Positions 1-7,725 of a stretch of DNA of 21,829 nucleotides are shown here, piece by piece. The stretch's first letter is position 1. Every line of letters starts with the position of its first letter. The translations under genes were made by a program, and so were the position numbers. This stretch comes from an uncultured Roseburia sp. (GTDB lineage Bacteria > Bacillota > Clostridia > Lachnospirales > Lachnospiraceae). Under the pieces are notes generated by a model. It was not told where the DNA came from, made no database searches, and worked only from the letters and a program-made list of their open reading frames with translations. Location: contig CAKRLC010000039.1 of the NCBI GenBank assembly GCA_934358955.1, positions 1-21,829 on the forward strand, in the 5' to 3' direction.

Positions 1-1101
1 GCTACAGCAGAAGGTCCAAAACATTTCGATATGAACCTTACAAGAGCAAAATTTGATGAATTAACACATGACTTAGTAGAAAGAACAGCAATCCCTGTTC
101 AGAATGCTATGAAGGATGCAGGACTTACAAATGCAGACCTTGGCCAGGTATTATTAGTTGGTGGTTCTACACGTATTCCGGCTGTTCAGGATAAAGTAAG
201 ACAGCTTACAGGAAAAGAGCCAAGCAAATCCTTAAACCCAGATGAATGTGTTGCAATCGGTGCTTCTATCCAGGGTGGTAAATTAGCAGGAGATGCAGGT
301 GCAGGTGAAATCTTACTTCTTGATGTAACACCATTATCATTATCCATCGAGACAATGGGTGGTATTGCTACAAGATTGATCGAGAGAAATACAACAATTC
401 CTACAAAGAAGAGCCAGATCTTCTCTACAGCAGCTGATAACCAGACAGCAGTTGATATCAACGTTGTACAGGGTGAGAGACAGTTCGCGAGAGATAACAA
501 ATCTCTTGGACAGTTCCGTCTGGATGGTATCCCACCAGCACGTCGTGGTGTTCCACAGATCGAGGTTACATTCGATATCGATGCAAATGGTATCGTAAAC
601 GTATCTGCAAAAGATTTAGGAACAGGAAAAGAACAGCACATTACAATCACATCCGGATCTAACATGTCTGATGATGAGATTGATAAGGCTGTAAAAGAAG
701 CTGCTGAATTCGAAGCACAGGATAAGAAGAGAAAAGAAGCAATCGACGCAAGAAACGATGCAGATTCCTTCGTATTCCAGACACAGCAGGCATTAGATCA
801 GGTTGGAGCAGGACTTGATGCAAATGACAAAGCTGAAGTAGAAGCAGACATGAATGCAGTAAAATCATTCCTGGATGCACATCAGAATGCAGAAGAAATG
901 ACAGAAGCAGATGTTGCTGAATTAAAAGCAGCACAGGAAAAACTGACACAGAGTGCCCAGAAAGTATTTGCTAAGATGTATGAGCAGGCTCAGGCAGCAC
1001 AGGGTGCAGCTGGTGCAGGTCCGGATATGGGCGGAGCACAGGCAGGCAGCACAGGTACAGCAGATGATGATGTTGTAGATGCTGACTTCAAAGAAGTTTA
1101 A
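1..1101 (+). CDS. dnaK: Molecular chaperone DnaK (Hsp70), 3' part
   Basis: This is the C-terminal part of the ATP-dependent Hsp70 chaperone, which binds exposed hydrophobic segments of unfolded proteins with DnaJ and GrpE as partners. The reading frame is open from base 1 ([18 protein letters not shown]), so the ATG at 31 is internal and the gene starts upstream of the window. Visible are the end of the nucleotide-binding domain ([13 protein letters not shown]), the linker ([17 protein letters not shown]), the substrate-binding beta domain ([22 protein letters not shown]), the helical lid and the disordered acidic tail ending [12 protein letters not shown], typical of the family. dnaJ follows 141 bases downstream on the same strand, the usual order. 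Codon use is that of a highly expressed gene. The identification is secure; only the 5' end is missing. Confidence 0.98.
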   Translation, partial: ATAEGPKHFDMNLTRAKFDELTHDLVERTAIPVQNAMKDAGLTNADLGQVLLVGGSTRIPAVQDKVRQLTGKEPSKSLNPDECVAIGASIQGGKLAGDAGAGEILLLDVTPLSLSIETMGGIATRLIERNTTIPTKKSQIFSTAADNQTAVDINVVQGERQFARDNKSLGQFRLDGIPPARRGVPQIEVTFDIDANGIVNVSAKDLGTGKEQHITITSGSNMSDDEIDKAVKEAAEFEAQDKKRKEAIDARNDADSFVFQTQQALDQVGAGLDANDKAEVEADMNAVKSFLDAHQNAEEMTEADVAELKAAQEKLTQSAQKVFAKMYEQAQAAQGAAGAGPDMGGAQAGSTGTADDDVVDADFKEV

Positions 1102-1111
1102 AAAAATGATG

Positions 1112-1135
1112 GGGTTTCCGGATTTCCGGAAACCC
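1112..1135 (+). terminator. Perfect 10-bp hairpin between dnaK and dnaJ
   Basis: GGGTTTCCGG (1112-1121) and CCGGAAACCC (1126-1135) pair perfectly around an ATTT loop, 10 bases after the dnaK stop. No T-run follows, so it is probably a partial terminator or an mRNA-stabilising processing hairpin that lowers dnaJ relative to dnaK, rather than a full stop. The regulatory role is inference. Confidence 0.55.
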
Positions 1136-1242
1136 TATATGCGGTGATAAGAAAGAATAATTTTGACAGTTTTTGAAGAGCGAATGATGAGACATTCGAT
1201 TCAGTTCATATATAGGTACATAAATAGCAAGGAGTAACAGTT

Positions 1243-2427
1243 ATGGCAGAGAAAAGAGATTATTATGAAGTCCTCGGTGTCCCAAAGAACGCGAGTGACG
1301 CTGATATAAAGAAAGCATTCCGTACTCTTGCCAAAAAGTATCATCCGGATATGCATCCAGGTGATAAAGAGTGTGAAGAAAAGTTCAAAGAGGCACAGGA
1401 GGCTTACGCTGTATTAAGTGATGCAGAGAAACGTAAGCAGTATGATCAGTTTGGCCATGCAGCTTTTGATGGCACAGGCGGTGCCGGTGCCGGCGGATTT
1501 GACTTCTCAGGAATGGATATGGGAGATATTTTTGGAGATATCTTCGGAGACTTCTTCGGAGGCGGCGGCTCCAGAAGAAGAGGCAATGACGGACCGATGA
1601 AGGGTGCAAACTTAAGGACCAGCGTAAGGATCACTTTTGAAGAAGCAGTTTTTGGTTGCGAGAAAGAGATTGAGATGGTTTTAAAGGACGAATGTGCAAC
1701 CTGTCATGGAACTGGTGCAAAGCCGGGTACAAGTCCTGAAACCTGCAGCAAGTGTGGCGGAAAAGGAAAAGTGGTATTTACACAGCAGTCTTTCTTTGGA
1801 ACCGTACAGAATGTACAGACCTGTCCGGATTGTAACGGAACCGGTAAGGTGATAAAAGAGAAATGTCCTGATTGCCGTGGAACCGGATATATTGCAAGAA
1901 AGAGAAAGATTCAGGTAACGATCCCTGCCGGTATTGATAACGGACAGAGTGTCCGTATCCGTGAAAAAGGTGAGCCTGGTGTGAATGGCGGACCAAGAGG
2001 AGATCTTTTAGTAGAGGTAGTTGTATCCAGACATCCTGTTTTCCAGCGTCAGGATATGAACATTTTCTCTACTGCACCGATCACCTTCGCACAGGCTGCC
2101 CTTGGCGGCGAGATCCGTATCAATACAGTAGACGGTGATGTATTATATGAAGTAAAACCTGGAACACAGACGGATACCAAGATCCGGCTGAAAGGAAAAG
2201 GAGTTCCTTCCTTAAGAAATAAAGAGGTCCGTGGGGATCAGTATGTAACACTTGTTGTTCAGACTCCTACTGGATTAAACAGCGAAGCAAAAGAAGCGCT
2301 GCGTCATTTTGATGAACTGACAGGTGGTTCCTTAAACCGAGGAAGCGCCGGTAACGGCTCAACAGAAAAAGGAAAGAAGAAAAAAGGATTCATGGATAAG
2401 CTGAAGGAATCCTTTGATGATATTTAA
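1243..2427 (+). CDS. dnaJ: Chaperone protein DnaJ (Hsp40)
   Basis: DnaJ delivers unfolded clients to DnaK and stimulates its ATPase. The 394-residue protein has the full type I layout. The J domain is at the N terminus with the catalytic HPD at residues 34-36. A Gly/Phe-rich linker spans about 75-115 ([22 protein letters not shown]). The zinc domain starts at C151 with four CxxCxGxG repeats ([32 protein letters not shown], the last at 208-215). Two C-terminal beta domains and a short Lys-rich tail follow. The ATG at 1243 is preceded by AAGGAG at correct spacing. The 102-base gap after the dnaK hairpin holds a TTGACA at 1163-1168 but no convincing -10, so co-transcription with dnaK is the simpler reading. 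A clear terminator follows. Confidence 0.98.
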   Translation: MAEKRDYYEVLGVPKNASDADIKKAFRTLAKKYHPDMHPGDKECEEKFKEAQEAYAVLSDAEKRKQYDQFGHAAFDGTGGAGAGGFDFSGMDMGDIFGDIFGDFFGGGGSRRRGNDGPMKGANLRTSVRITFEEAVFGCEKEIEMVLKDECATCHGTGAKPGTSPETCSKCGGKGKVVFTQQSFFGTVQNVQTCPDCNGTGKVIKEKCPDCRGTGYIARKRKIQVTIPAGIDNGQSVRIREKGEPGVNGGPRGDLLVEVVVSRHPVFQRQDMNIFSTAPITFAQAALGGEIRINTVDGDVLYEVKPGTQTDTKIRLKGKGVPSLRNKEVRGDQYVTLVVQTPTGLNSEAKEALRHFDELTGGSLNRGSAGNGSTEKGKKKKGFMDKLKESFDDI

Positions 2428-2447
2428 AATTTAAAAATCAGTGATTG

Positions 2448-2495
2448 AAAGAACCGGATAAAGGCATATAAATTGCCGTTATCTGGTTCTTTTTT
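2448..2495 (+). terminator. Rho-independent terminator after dnaJ
   Basis: GAACCGGATAA (2451-2461) pairs with TTATCTGGTTC (2479-2489), with one G-T wobble, and an inner GGC/GCC extends the stem. It is flanked by AAA on the left and TTTTTT on the right. This closes the dnaK-dnaJ transcript 20 bases after the dnaJ stop. Confidence 0.9.
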
Positions 2496-2506
2496 GTGAT
2501 TTTTAC

Positions 2507-2535
2507 TTGCGCGAAAATCATGCATAATGTATGAT
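2507..2535 (+). promoter_or_regulatory. Sigma-A-type promoter for glnS
   Basis: A TTGCGC -35 (2507-2512), a 17-base spacer and a TATGAT -10 (2530-2535) lie just after the dnaJ terminator and about 50 bases before glnS. The short leader contains a small CGCAC-GAA-GTGCG hairpin (2549-2561) and then GAGGAGG (2571-2577) as ribosome binding site. No T-box motif is visible. Confidence 0.7.
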
Positions 2536-2587
2536 ATATTAAGACTTCCGCACGAAGTGCGTGTAGATAAGAGGAGGATACAGACAA

Positions 2588-4279
2588 ATGGAAAATGAAG
2601 TTGTCTCTAAGAATTTTATTGAGCAGATCATTGATAAAGATATTGAGGAAGGACATTGCCAGGAAGTGCATACCAGATTTCCACCGGAACCAAATGGTTA
2701 CCTTCATATCGGACATGCCAAATCAATCCTTTTAAATTATGGACTGGCACAGAAATATAACGGAAAGTTTAATTTACGTTTTGATGATACAAACCCTACA
2801 AAAGAGAAAACAGAATTTGTGGAAGCAATTGAAGCTGATATTGCATGGCTTGGCGCTGACTGGGAAGGAAGATTATTCTTTGCATCTGATTATTTTGACC
2901 AGATGTATGAAGGTGCAGTAGAGCTGATCAAAAAAGGAAAAGCATACGTTTCTGACCTGACAGCAGAAGAGATCCGCGAATACCGTGGAACTTTAACAGA
3001 GCCTGGAAAAGAAGATCCATACAGCAAACGTTCTGTAGAAGAGAACCTTGCATTGTTTGAAGATATGAAGAATGGCAAGTTTGCAGACGGGGAAAAAGTA
3101 CTCCGTGCAAGAATCGATATGACATCTTCCAACATTAACATGCGTGATCCGGTTATTTATCGTGTGGCACATATGGCACACCACAGAACAGGCGATAAGT
3201 GGTGCATCTATCCAATGTATGATTTCGCTCATCCGATTGAAGATGCAATCGAAGGAATCACACATTCTATCTGTACACTGGAATTTGAAGATCACAGACC
3301 ATTGTATGACTGGGTAGTGGAAGAAGTCGGAAAATATATGATCCCGAATAAAACAGAGATGCCGCCAAGACAGATCGAGTTTGCAAAATTATATCTGACA
3401 AATGTTGTAACTGGAAAACGTTATATCAAACGTCTGGTGGAGGAAGGCATTGTAGATGGATGGGATGATCCACGTCTGGTATCGATCGCAGCACTCCGCA
3501 GAAGAGGTTTTACACCGGAATCTATTAAGATGTTTGTAGAACTGTGTGGTATTTCCAAAGCAAACAGCTCTGTTGATTACGCGATGTTAGAATATTGCAT
3601 CCGTGAAGACCTGAAGATGAAAAAACCACGTATGATGGCAATTTTAGATCCGGTTAAGGTTGTGATCGACAATTATCCGGAAGATCAGATTGAATATCTG
3701 GATGTTGTAAATAACCTGGAGAACGAAGAACTCGGAAGCAGAAAGGTTCCATTCGGACGTGAGATCTATATTGACCGTGAAGACTTTATGGAAGAGCCAC
3801 CGAAGAAATATTTCCGTATGTTCCCTGGCAATGAAGTCCGCCTGATGAATGCATATTTTGTAACCTGCAACAGCTTTGTAAAGGATGAGAATGGAAAAGT
3901 AACAGAGATCCATTGTACTTATGATCCGGCATCCCGTGGCGGAAACAGCCCGGATGGACGTAAAGTAAAAGGAACGATCCAGTGGGTATCTGCCGAGAAG
4001 AACGTGAAGGCAGAGATCCGCCTGTACGAAAATATCGTAGATGAAGAGAAGGGTGTTTACAATGAAGACGGAAGTCTGAACCTGAATCCGAATTCTCTGA
4101 CAGTATTAAAAGACTGCTATGTAGAGGAAAATCTTGCAGATGCGAAAGCTTACGACAGCTTCCAGTTTGTACGCCAGGGCTTCTTCTGTGTGGACGCAAA
4201 AGATTCTGCGCCGGATCATCTGGTATTTAACCGGATCGTATCGTTAAAGAGCTCCTTTAAGCTTCCTGCAAATAAATAA
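2588..4279 (+). CDS. glnS: Glutaminyl-tRNA synthetase
   Basis: This enzyme charges tRNA-Gln with glutamine directly, in the cytoplasm. The 563-residue protein is close to the family's usual length (about 550). The N-terminal class I catalytic domain carries [16 protein letters not shown], with the HIGH signature at residues 40-43, and the GlnRS-specific LRFDDTNP. The second ATP-binding loop reads VTGKR (274-278) instead of the usual VMSKR; the catalytic-loop Lys (K277) is kept. The C-terminal half has the two beta-barrel anticodon-binding domains ([21 protein letters not shown]). The ATG at 2588 has GAGGAGG upstream. It has its own promoter, and the MocR gene follows 23 bases later. Having GlnRS suggests that Gln-tRNA need not be made only through GatCAB; whether GatCAB is also present cannot be seen here. 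Confidence 0.97.
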   Translation: MENEVVSKNFIEQIIDKDIEEGHCQEVHTRFPPEPNGYLHIGHAKSILLNYGLAQKYNGKFNLRFDDTNPTKEKTEFVEAIEADIAWLGADWEGRLFFASDYFDQMYEGAVELIKKGKAYVSDLTAEEIREYRGTLTEPGKEDPYSKRSVEENLALFEDMKNGKFADGEKVLRARIDMTSSNINMRDPVIYRVAHMAHHRTGDKWCIYPMYDFAHPIEDAIEGITHSICTLEFEDHRPLYDWVVEEVGKYMIPNKTEMPPRQIEFAKLYLTNVVTGKRYIKRLVEEGIVDGWDDPRLVSIAALRRRGFTPESIKMFVELCGISKANSSVDYAMLEYCIREDLKMKKPRMMAILDPVKVVIDNYPEDQIEYLDVVNNLENEELGSRKVPFGREIYIDREDFMEEPPKKYFRMFPGNEVRLMNAYFVTCNSFVKDENGKVTEIHCTYDPASRGGNSPDGRKVKGTIQWVSAEKNVKAEIRLYENIVDEEKGVYNEDGSLNLNPNSLTVLKDCYVEENLADAKAYDSFQFVRQGFFCVDAKDSAPDHLVFNRIVSLKSSFKLPANK

Positions 4280-4302
4280 GAGCAAAAAGGATGATCATAT
4301 AA

Positions 4303-5763
4303 ATGATAGAGATCATGATAGACCTTCAGGGGGGCGCGAAAGCGCCCCTTTATGAAAAAATATATGAATATATTAAAAAAGACATTGTTGACGGTAAAAT
4401 TTCCAAAGGGGAAAAGTTACCGTCAACCCGTTTATTGGCACAAAATCTTTCTGTAAGCCGCAGTACGGTAGAACTTGCTTATGACCAGCTTTTGGCGGAA
4501 GGTTATATTGAAGCGGAGCCGTATCGTGGTTATTTTGTCTGCGATATCGAAGGGCTGTATCAGCTGGAACGGCAGAAAAATTTTGTGAAAGAACAGAGGA
4601 AAACAGAGAAGGGTCAGAAGGCGGCTTCAGCTGGGAAAAAATGGTCAGGGATTTCTGTAAAAAATTCCGAGTATCAGGAGATTGATTTTTCACCATACAA
4701 GATTGATACGCAGAATTTTCCATATAACGTCTGGAGAAAGCTGCACAAAAATGTACTGTTGGATGACAGGGAAGAAATCCTTTTATCAGGAGATGGACAG
4801 GGAGACTATGAGCTTCGTGCAGCGATCGCTGATTATCTTCATCAGGCAAGAGGGGTAAACTGCGAAGCAGGGCAGATCATAATTGGAGCCGGTAACGAAT
4901 ATTTAGAGATCCTTCTGGCGCAGATCCTTGGCAGAGACAAGACAGTGCTTATGGATGATCCGACTTATTTACAGGCATACCGCACTTTTTTGAATATGGG
5001 ATATGTGGTGAAAAATATTCCGGCAAAACAGGGAAGTATGCCTGTTGAGGCGGTGCGCAGGGAAAATGCAGATATTTTGTATATTATGCCATCACACCAA
5101 TTTCCACTTGGAACGGTTATGCCACTGAAACAGAGACTGGAACTGCTGCAATGGGCGTCAGAAAAAGAGGGCAGGTATCTGATCGAGGATGACCACGACA
5201 GCGAGTATCGCTATAAAGGAAAACCAATTCCATCGTTGCAGAGTATCGATCATGAAGAAAAGGTGATTTATCTTGGAACCTTTTCGAAGAGCATTGCGCC
5301 GTCATTGCGTATCAGCTATATGGTCCTGCCGTCACATTTGCTGGATAATTATCAGAAAACATGTGGTTTTTATTCAACAACGGTATCAAAGATACAGCAG
5401 GAGGTTTTATGTGAATTCATTCGTGGCGGGTATTTCGGACGTCATTTGAATAAAATGCGTGGAATCTATAAAAACAGACATGATTTTCTGGTGAGTGAGT
5501 TAAAGAAAAGATCCTGGGTAGAAAGTGTCGCAGGCGATAACGCAGGACTCCATGTGTTAGTTCAGGTCGATACAGAGCTAAGTGAAGAAGAATTGTGTCA
5601 AACGGCAGCAGAGTACGGGATCTGCCTGATGGGAATTTCAGAACACTATATCCATAAGCCACCAGCTTCAAAACCGGTTCTTCTTCTGGGATATGGAAAA
5701 CCAGATGAAAAAAAGATTTTAGATGGATTAAACCGGTTAGAGCAGATCATACTGACAGTATAA
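4303..5763 (+). CDS. MocR-family transcriptional regulator (GntR HTH plus aminotransferase-like domain)
   Basis: This 486-residue protein has the MocR/GabR/PdxR layout. A winged GntR helix-turn-helix lies at about 12-80 (APLYEKIYEYIKKDI, KLPSTRLLAQNLSVSRSTV). A linker runs to about 115. A type I aminotransferase-fold domain fills the rest, with the PLP-binding lysine K329 in TFSKSIAPSLRISY and other PLP-site motifs (IIGAGNEYLEIL, EDDHDSEYRY). MocR proteins sense PLP or PLP-amino-acid adducts and control vitamin B6 or amine metabolism genes. No such target is adjacent, so the regulon is unknown. The ATG at 4303 is a reasonable start (AAAAAGGA upstream, 11-base spacing), but 4315 is a possible alternative. 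Two strong hairpins fall in the first 125 coding bases. The gene may be read through from glnS and ends convergently with argG. Confidence 0.93.
   Translation: MIEIMIDLQGGAKAPLYEKIYEYIKKDIVDGKISKGEKLPSTRLLAQNLSVSRSTVELAYDQLLAEGYIEAEPYRGYFVCDIEGLYQLERQKNFVKEQRKTEKGQKAASAGKKWSGISVKNSEYQEIDFSPYKIDTQNFPYNVWRKLHKNVLLDDREEILLSGDGQGDYELRAAIADYLHQARGVNCEAGQIIIGAGNEYLEILLAQILGRDKTVLMDDPTYLQAYRTFLNMGYVVKNIPAKQGSMPVEAVRRENADILYIMPSHQFPLGTVMPLKQRLELLQWASEKEGRYLIEDDHDSEYRYKGKPIPSLQSIDHEEKVIYLGTFSKSIAPSLRISYMVLPSHLLDNYQKTCGFYSTTVSKIQQEVLCEFIRGGYFGRHLNKMRGIYKNRHDFLVSELKKRSWVESVAGDNAGLHVLVQVDTELSEEELCQTAAEYGICLMGISEHYIHKPPASKPVLLLGYGKPDEKKILDGLNRLEQIILTV
4331..4348 (+). other. GC-rich GNRA-loop hairpin inside the start of the MocR gene
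   Basis: GGGGCGC (4331-4337), a GAAA tetraloop and GCGCCCC (4342-4348) form a perfect 7-bp stem closed by the very stable C(GAAA)G loop, followed by TTTAT. It lies in codons 10-16 (GGAKAPLY). It resembles a terminator core and could slow translation or transcription leaving glnS. The function is inference. Confidence 0.6.
4387..4427 (+). other. 11-bp perfect inverted repeat in the MocR coding start
   Basis: GTTGACGGTAA (4387-4397) and TTACCGTCAAC (4417-4427) are exact reverse complements. Between them TTCC and GGAA can extend the hairpin. It covers codons 29-42. It could be an mRNA hairpin or a protein-binding dyad, for example for autoregulation; nothing in the sequence decides between these. 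Confidence 0.55.
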
Positions 5764-5796
5764 ATTTTATGAGCGCCTATTTGCTGCTGGTGTTAC

Positions 5797-6030
5797 AGAA
5801 TTCAGGTGACAAAAGTTTATTTCATAACCTTTATTAAAGAATAGCACAAAGGAAATATGAAGAGTTTCTCCTTGTGCAATGAAGATGAGACTCAAAATTG
5901 TGGAAGCCAATGCTGACACAATTTTGTTTTCAGAGGCTCATCGGAATGTTTTGCACAATGAAACTCGGAATACTTCCTTTGTGCTATTCTTTTACATAAG
6001 TTTTGAAATGTCTTTTGTCACCTGAATTCT
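5797..6030 (+). repeat. Long palindromic structured element, copy 1
   Basis: A 234-base nested palindrome fills the gap between the convergent MocR and argG genes. Stem A: 5797-5815 with 6012-6030, 19 bp perfect. Stem B: 5836-5854 with 5974-5992, 19 bp, continuing through an A-C mismatch and a 3x3 loop into GAGTTTC/GAAACTC (5862-5868 with 5960-5966). Stem C: TTGTGCAA/TTGCACAA (5872-5879 with 5951-5958). Stem D: GATGAG/CTCATC (5884-5889 with 5937-5942). Stem E: CAAAATTGTG/CACAATTTTG (5893-5902 with 5917-5926), with a 14-base loop. The core aligns along its length, in the same orientation, with 21009-21255. No ORF or transposase is present. It may act as a two-way transcription barrier, a structured RNA or a miniature mobile element. 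I do not recognise the family. Confidence 0.88.
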
Positions 6031-6039
6031 TACAAAAGC

Positions 6040-7272
6040 CTAGTTGTTTTTGCTGTTTTCTTTCTGTAATTCAAGCATTTTCATAGCGCGGACTTTCAAT
6101 GGAAGACCGAATAATGTGATGAATCCATCTGCATCATGGTGGTCATACAGCTCGCCTGTTGTGAAGCTTGCAAGAGATTCACTGTAGAGGGAGTATGGGG
6201 AAGTAGTGCCGGCCTTGATGATGTTGCCCTTGTAAAGCTTGAATTTTACTTCACCAGTTACGTATTCCTGTGTGGATTCTACGAAAGCCTGAACTGCTTC
6301 ACGAAGTGGAGTGAACCATTTTCCTTCGTATACGATCTGAGCCAGTTTATTACCCATATCCTTTTTCACTTCCATAGTAGCACGGTCAAGAACGAGTTCC
6401 TCTAACTGCTCATGGGCTTCCATAAGGATTGTTCCGCCAGGAGTCTCATAAACACCACGGGATTTCATACCAACGACACGGTTTTCTACAATATCAATGA
6501 TTCCAATACCGTGTTTTCCTCCGAGTGTATTTAATTCACGGATAATATCAGAAACCTTCATCTTCTTTCCATTAACAGAAGTAGGAATACCTTTTTCGAA
6601 TGTCATTGTTACATATTCGCCTTCGTCCGGAGCCTTCTCTGGAGGAGTGGTTAAAACTAACAGATGGTCATAATTTGGCTCTAAGGAAGGATCCTCAAGT
6701 TCAAGACCTTCATGGCTGATATGCCATAAGTTACGGTCACGGCTATAGCTGGAATCTACGGAGAATGGAAGGTGGATGCCGTGTGCCTTACAATAATCGA
6801 TCTCATCCTGACGGGACTGTAACTTCCAGTTGCTGTCACGCCATGGAGCAATAATTTTAAGATCCGGAGCGAGCGCTTTGATACTTAATTCAAAACGGAT
6901 CTGGTCATTTCCTTTTCCGGTAGCGCCGTGGCAGATTGCAGTAGCGCCTTCTTTTCTTGCAATCTCAACTAATTTCTTGGCAATGCCAGGACGGGCCATG
7001 GAAGTACCTAATAAATATTTGTTCTCGTAAACTGCATTGGCCTGTACACATGGAACGATATAGTCATCACAGAACTCATCAACAATATCTTCAATATATA
7101 ATTTGGCAGCGCCGCATAATTTGGCTCTTTCTTCAAGACCGTCTAATTCTTCTCCCTGTCCGCAGTCTACACAGCAGCAGACAACGTCATAACCATAAGT
7201 TTCTTTCAGCCAAGGGATAATGGCTGTGGTGTCAAGACCACCGGAATACGCTAAAATAACTTTTTCTTTCAT
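6040..7272 (-). CDS. argG: Argininosuccinate synthase
   Basis: ArgG joins citrulline and aspartate using ATP to give argininosuccinate, the penultimate step of arginine synthesis. The 410-residue protein has the usual length. The N-terminal ATP pyrophosphatase P-loop AYSGGLDTT is at residues 8-16; most members have SGGLDTS, and Thr is a conservative change. Further family motifs are HGATGKGNDQIRFE, DSSYSRDRNLWHIS and SRGVYETPGGTIL. AAAGGA lies upstream of the ATG on the minus strand. The gene is transcribed away from argC from its own promoter in the shared control region. The partner argH (argininosuccinate lyase) does not follow; the long palindromic element lies directly after the stop instead. 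Confidence 0.98.
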   Translation of the reverse strand: MKEKVILAYSGGLDTTAIIPWLKETYGYDVVCCCVDCGQGEELDGLEERAKLCGAAKLYIEDIVDEFCDDYIVPCVQANAVYENKYLLGTSMARPGIAKKLVEIARKEGATAICHGATGKGNDQIRFELSIKALAPDLKIIAPWRDSNWKLQSRQDEIDYCKAHGIHLPFSVDSSYSRDRNLWHISHEGLELEDPSLEPNYDHLLVLTTPPEKAPDEGEYVTMTFEKGIPTSVNGKKMKVSDIIRELNTLGGKHGIGIIDIVENRVVGMKSRGVYETPGGTILMEAHEQLEELVLDRATMEVKKDMGNKLAQIVYEGKWFTPLREAVQAFVESTQEYVTGEVKFKLYKGNIIKAGTTSPYSLYSESLASFTTGELYDHHDADGFITLFGLPLKVRAMKMLELQKENSKNN

Positions 7273-7397
7273 TTGGATGGATTCCTTTCTTTATGTAAAA
7301 TAAAATATTTTGCGATTTAGAAGACTAAATCATATTTTTTGCAGGAAAACAGCAGATATAGTACTGTCTTAACTGCAATTGTTTTGTTCCTGTTACC

Positions 7398-7426
7398 AAT
7401 ATATACCATGTTATTACGAAATGCAA
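7398..7426 (-). promoter_or_regulatory. Promoter for argG
   Basis: Read on the minus strand, TTGCAT (7421-7426) is a -35, followed by a 17-base spacer and TATATT (7398-7403) as -10. An ArgR-like box (7428-7441) abuts the -35. The leader to the argG start is about 120 bases. Confidence 0.65.
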
Positions 7427-7427
7427 G

Positions 7428-7441
7428 TGTAAAATTATACA
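7428..7441. promoter_or_regulatory. ArgR-like operator next to the argG promoter
   Basis: TGTAAAATTATACA is a near-palindromic, AT-centred ARG-box-like site directly upstream of the argG -35. Assignment to ArgR rests on the arginine gene context and on similarity to the better box at 7589-7602. Confidence 0.5.
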
Positions 7442-7567
7442 TAAAACAATAATAAAAATACATCATATTATGCAAAAATAACAGATATTTATACATTGCT
7501 GGATTGTATAATTAAGGAAGAAATACAATGAAATATGGGAAAATAATAAAAAATAGAAAAAAAGATG

Positions 7568-7596
7568 TTGCATAAAAACAAAAGCGAATGTATAAT
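7568..7596 (+). promoter_or_regulatory. Promoter for the argC operon, overlapped by ArgR-like boxes
   Basis: TTGCAT (7568-7573), a 17-base spacer and a consensus TATAAT (7591-7596) form a strong promoter. The -35 lies within TGCATAAAAACA (7569-7580, written from the G after TT) and the -10 lies within the ARG-box-like dyad at 7589-7602. A bound repressor would cover both polymerase contacts. Transcription would start near 7603. Confidence 0.75.
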
Positions 7597-7602
7597 TATG
7601 CA
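7589..7602. promoter_or_regulatory. ArgR-like operator over the argC -10
   Basis: TGTATAATTATGCA is an almost perfect dyad (one non-complementary pair) centred on the -10 of the argC promoter. The form fits the WTGNATWWWWATNCAW class of arginine boxes. That ArgR binds here is inference from sequence and context. Confidence 0.65.
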
Positions 7603-7725
7603 AAGAAAAAACAAAATTGTTGGTTAAAAAATACTTTACGAATGTAAAGAACTGTACTATTATTGTGAAAACACATTAGTATGGTAAAGCAAAAGGACGA
7701 AGCTAAGGAAGATTGGAGAATGAAT

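Larger units (their letters stand above)
7273..7725. promoter_or_regulatory. Divergent argG-argC control region
   Basis: This is a 453-base AT-rich stretch without a gene. It holds two face-to-face promoters (listed separately) and at least five short ArgR-like half or full boxes of the TGTATAATTATGCA type: 7428-7441, about 7465-7474, about 7484-7497, 7505-7514 and 7589-7602. The many copies of TGYATAAW and its complement fit hexameric ArgR binding several boxes and looping. The argR gene is not in the window. Confidence 0.7.

Noticed and set aside
186..665. A 159-residue minus-strand frame opposite dnaK, and many similar long antisense frames elsewhere
   Set aside because: They lie wholly inside well-conserved genes, lack ribosome sites and show no recognisable domains; they are codon-bias shadows.
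31..1101. The ATG at 31 as the start of a 356-residue gene
   Set aside because: The same frame is open to base 1 with conserved DnaK residues, so it is an internal methionine of a gene cut by the window edge.
1163..1168. TTGACA as a -35 for a separate dnaJ promoter
   Set aside because: No acceptable -10 is found at 16-18 bases (GATGAG at 17), so a promoter is not supported.
5764..6039. A remnant insertion sequence or small gene in the MocR-argG gap
   Set aside because: No transposase-like frame or fragment is present; the palindromic structure explains the whole stretch.
7681..7725. The upstream ATG at 7681 as the argC start
   Set aside because: No ribosome site precedes it, and the added residues precede the family's normal Rossmann start; starts at 7720 or 7726 have good sites.
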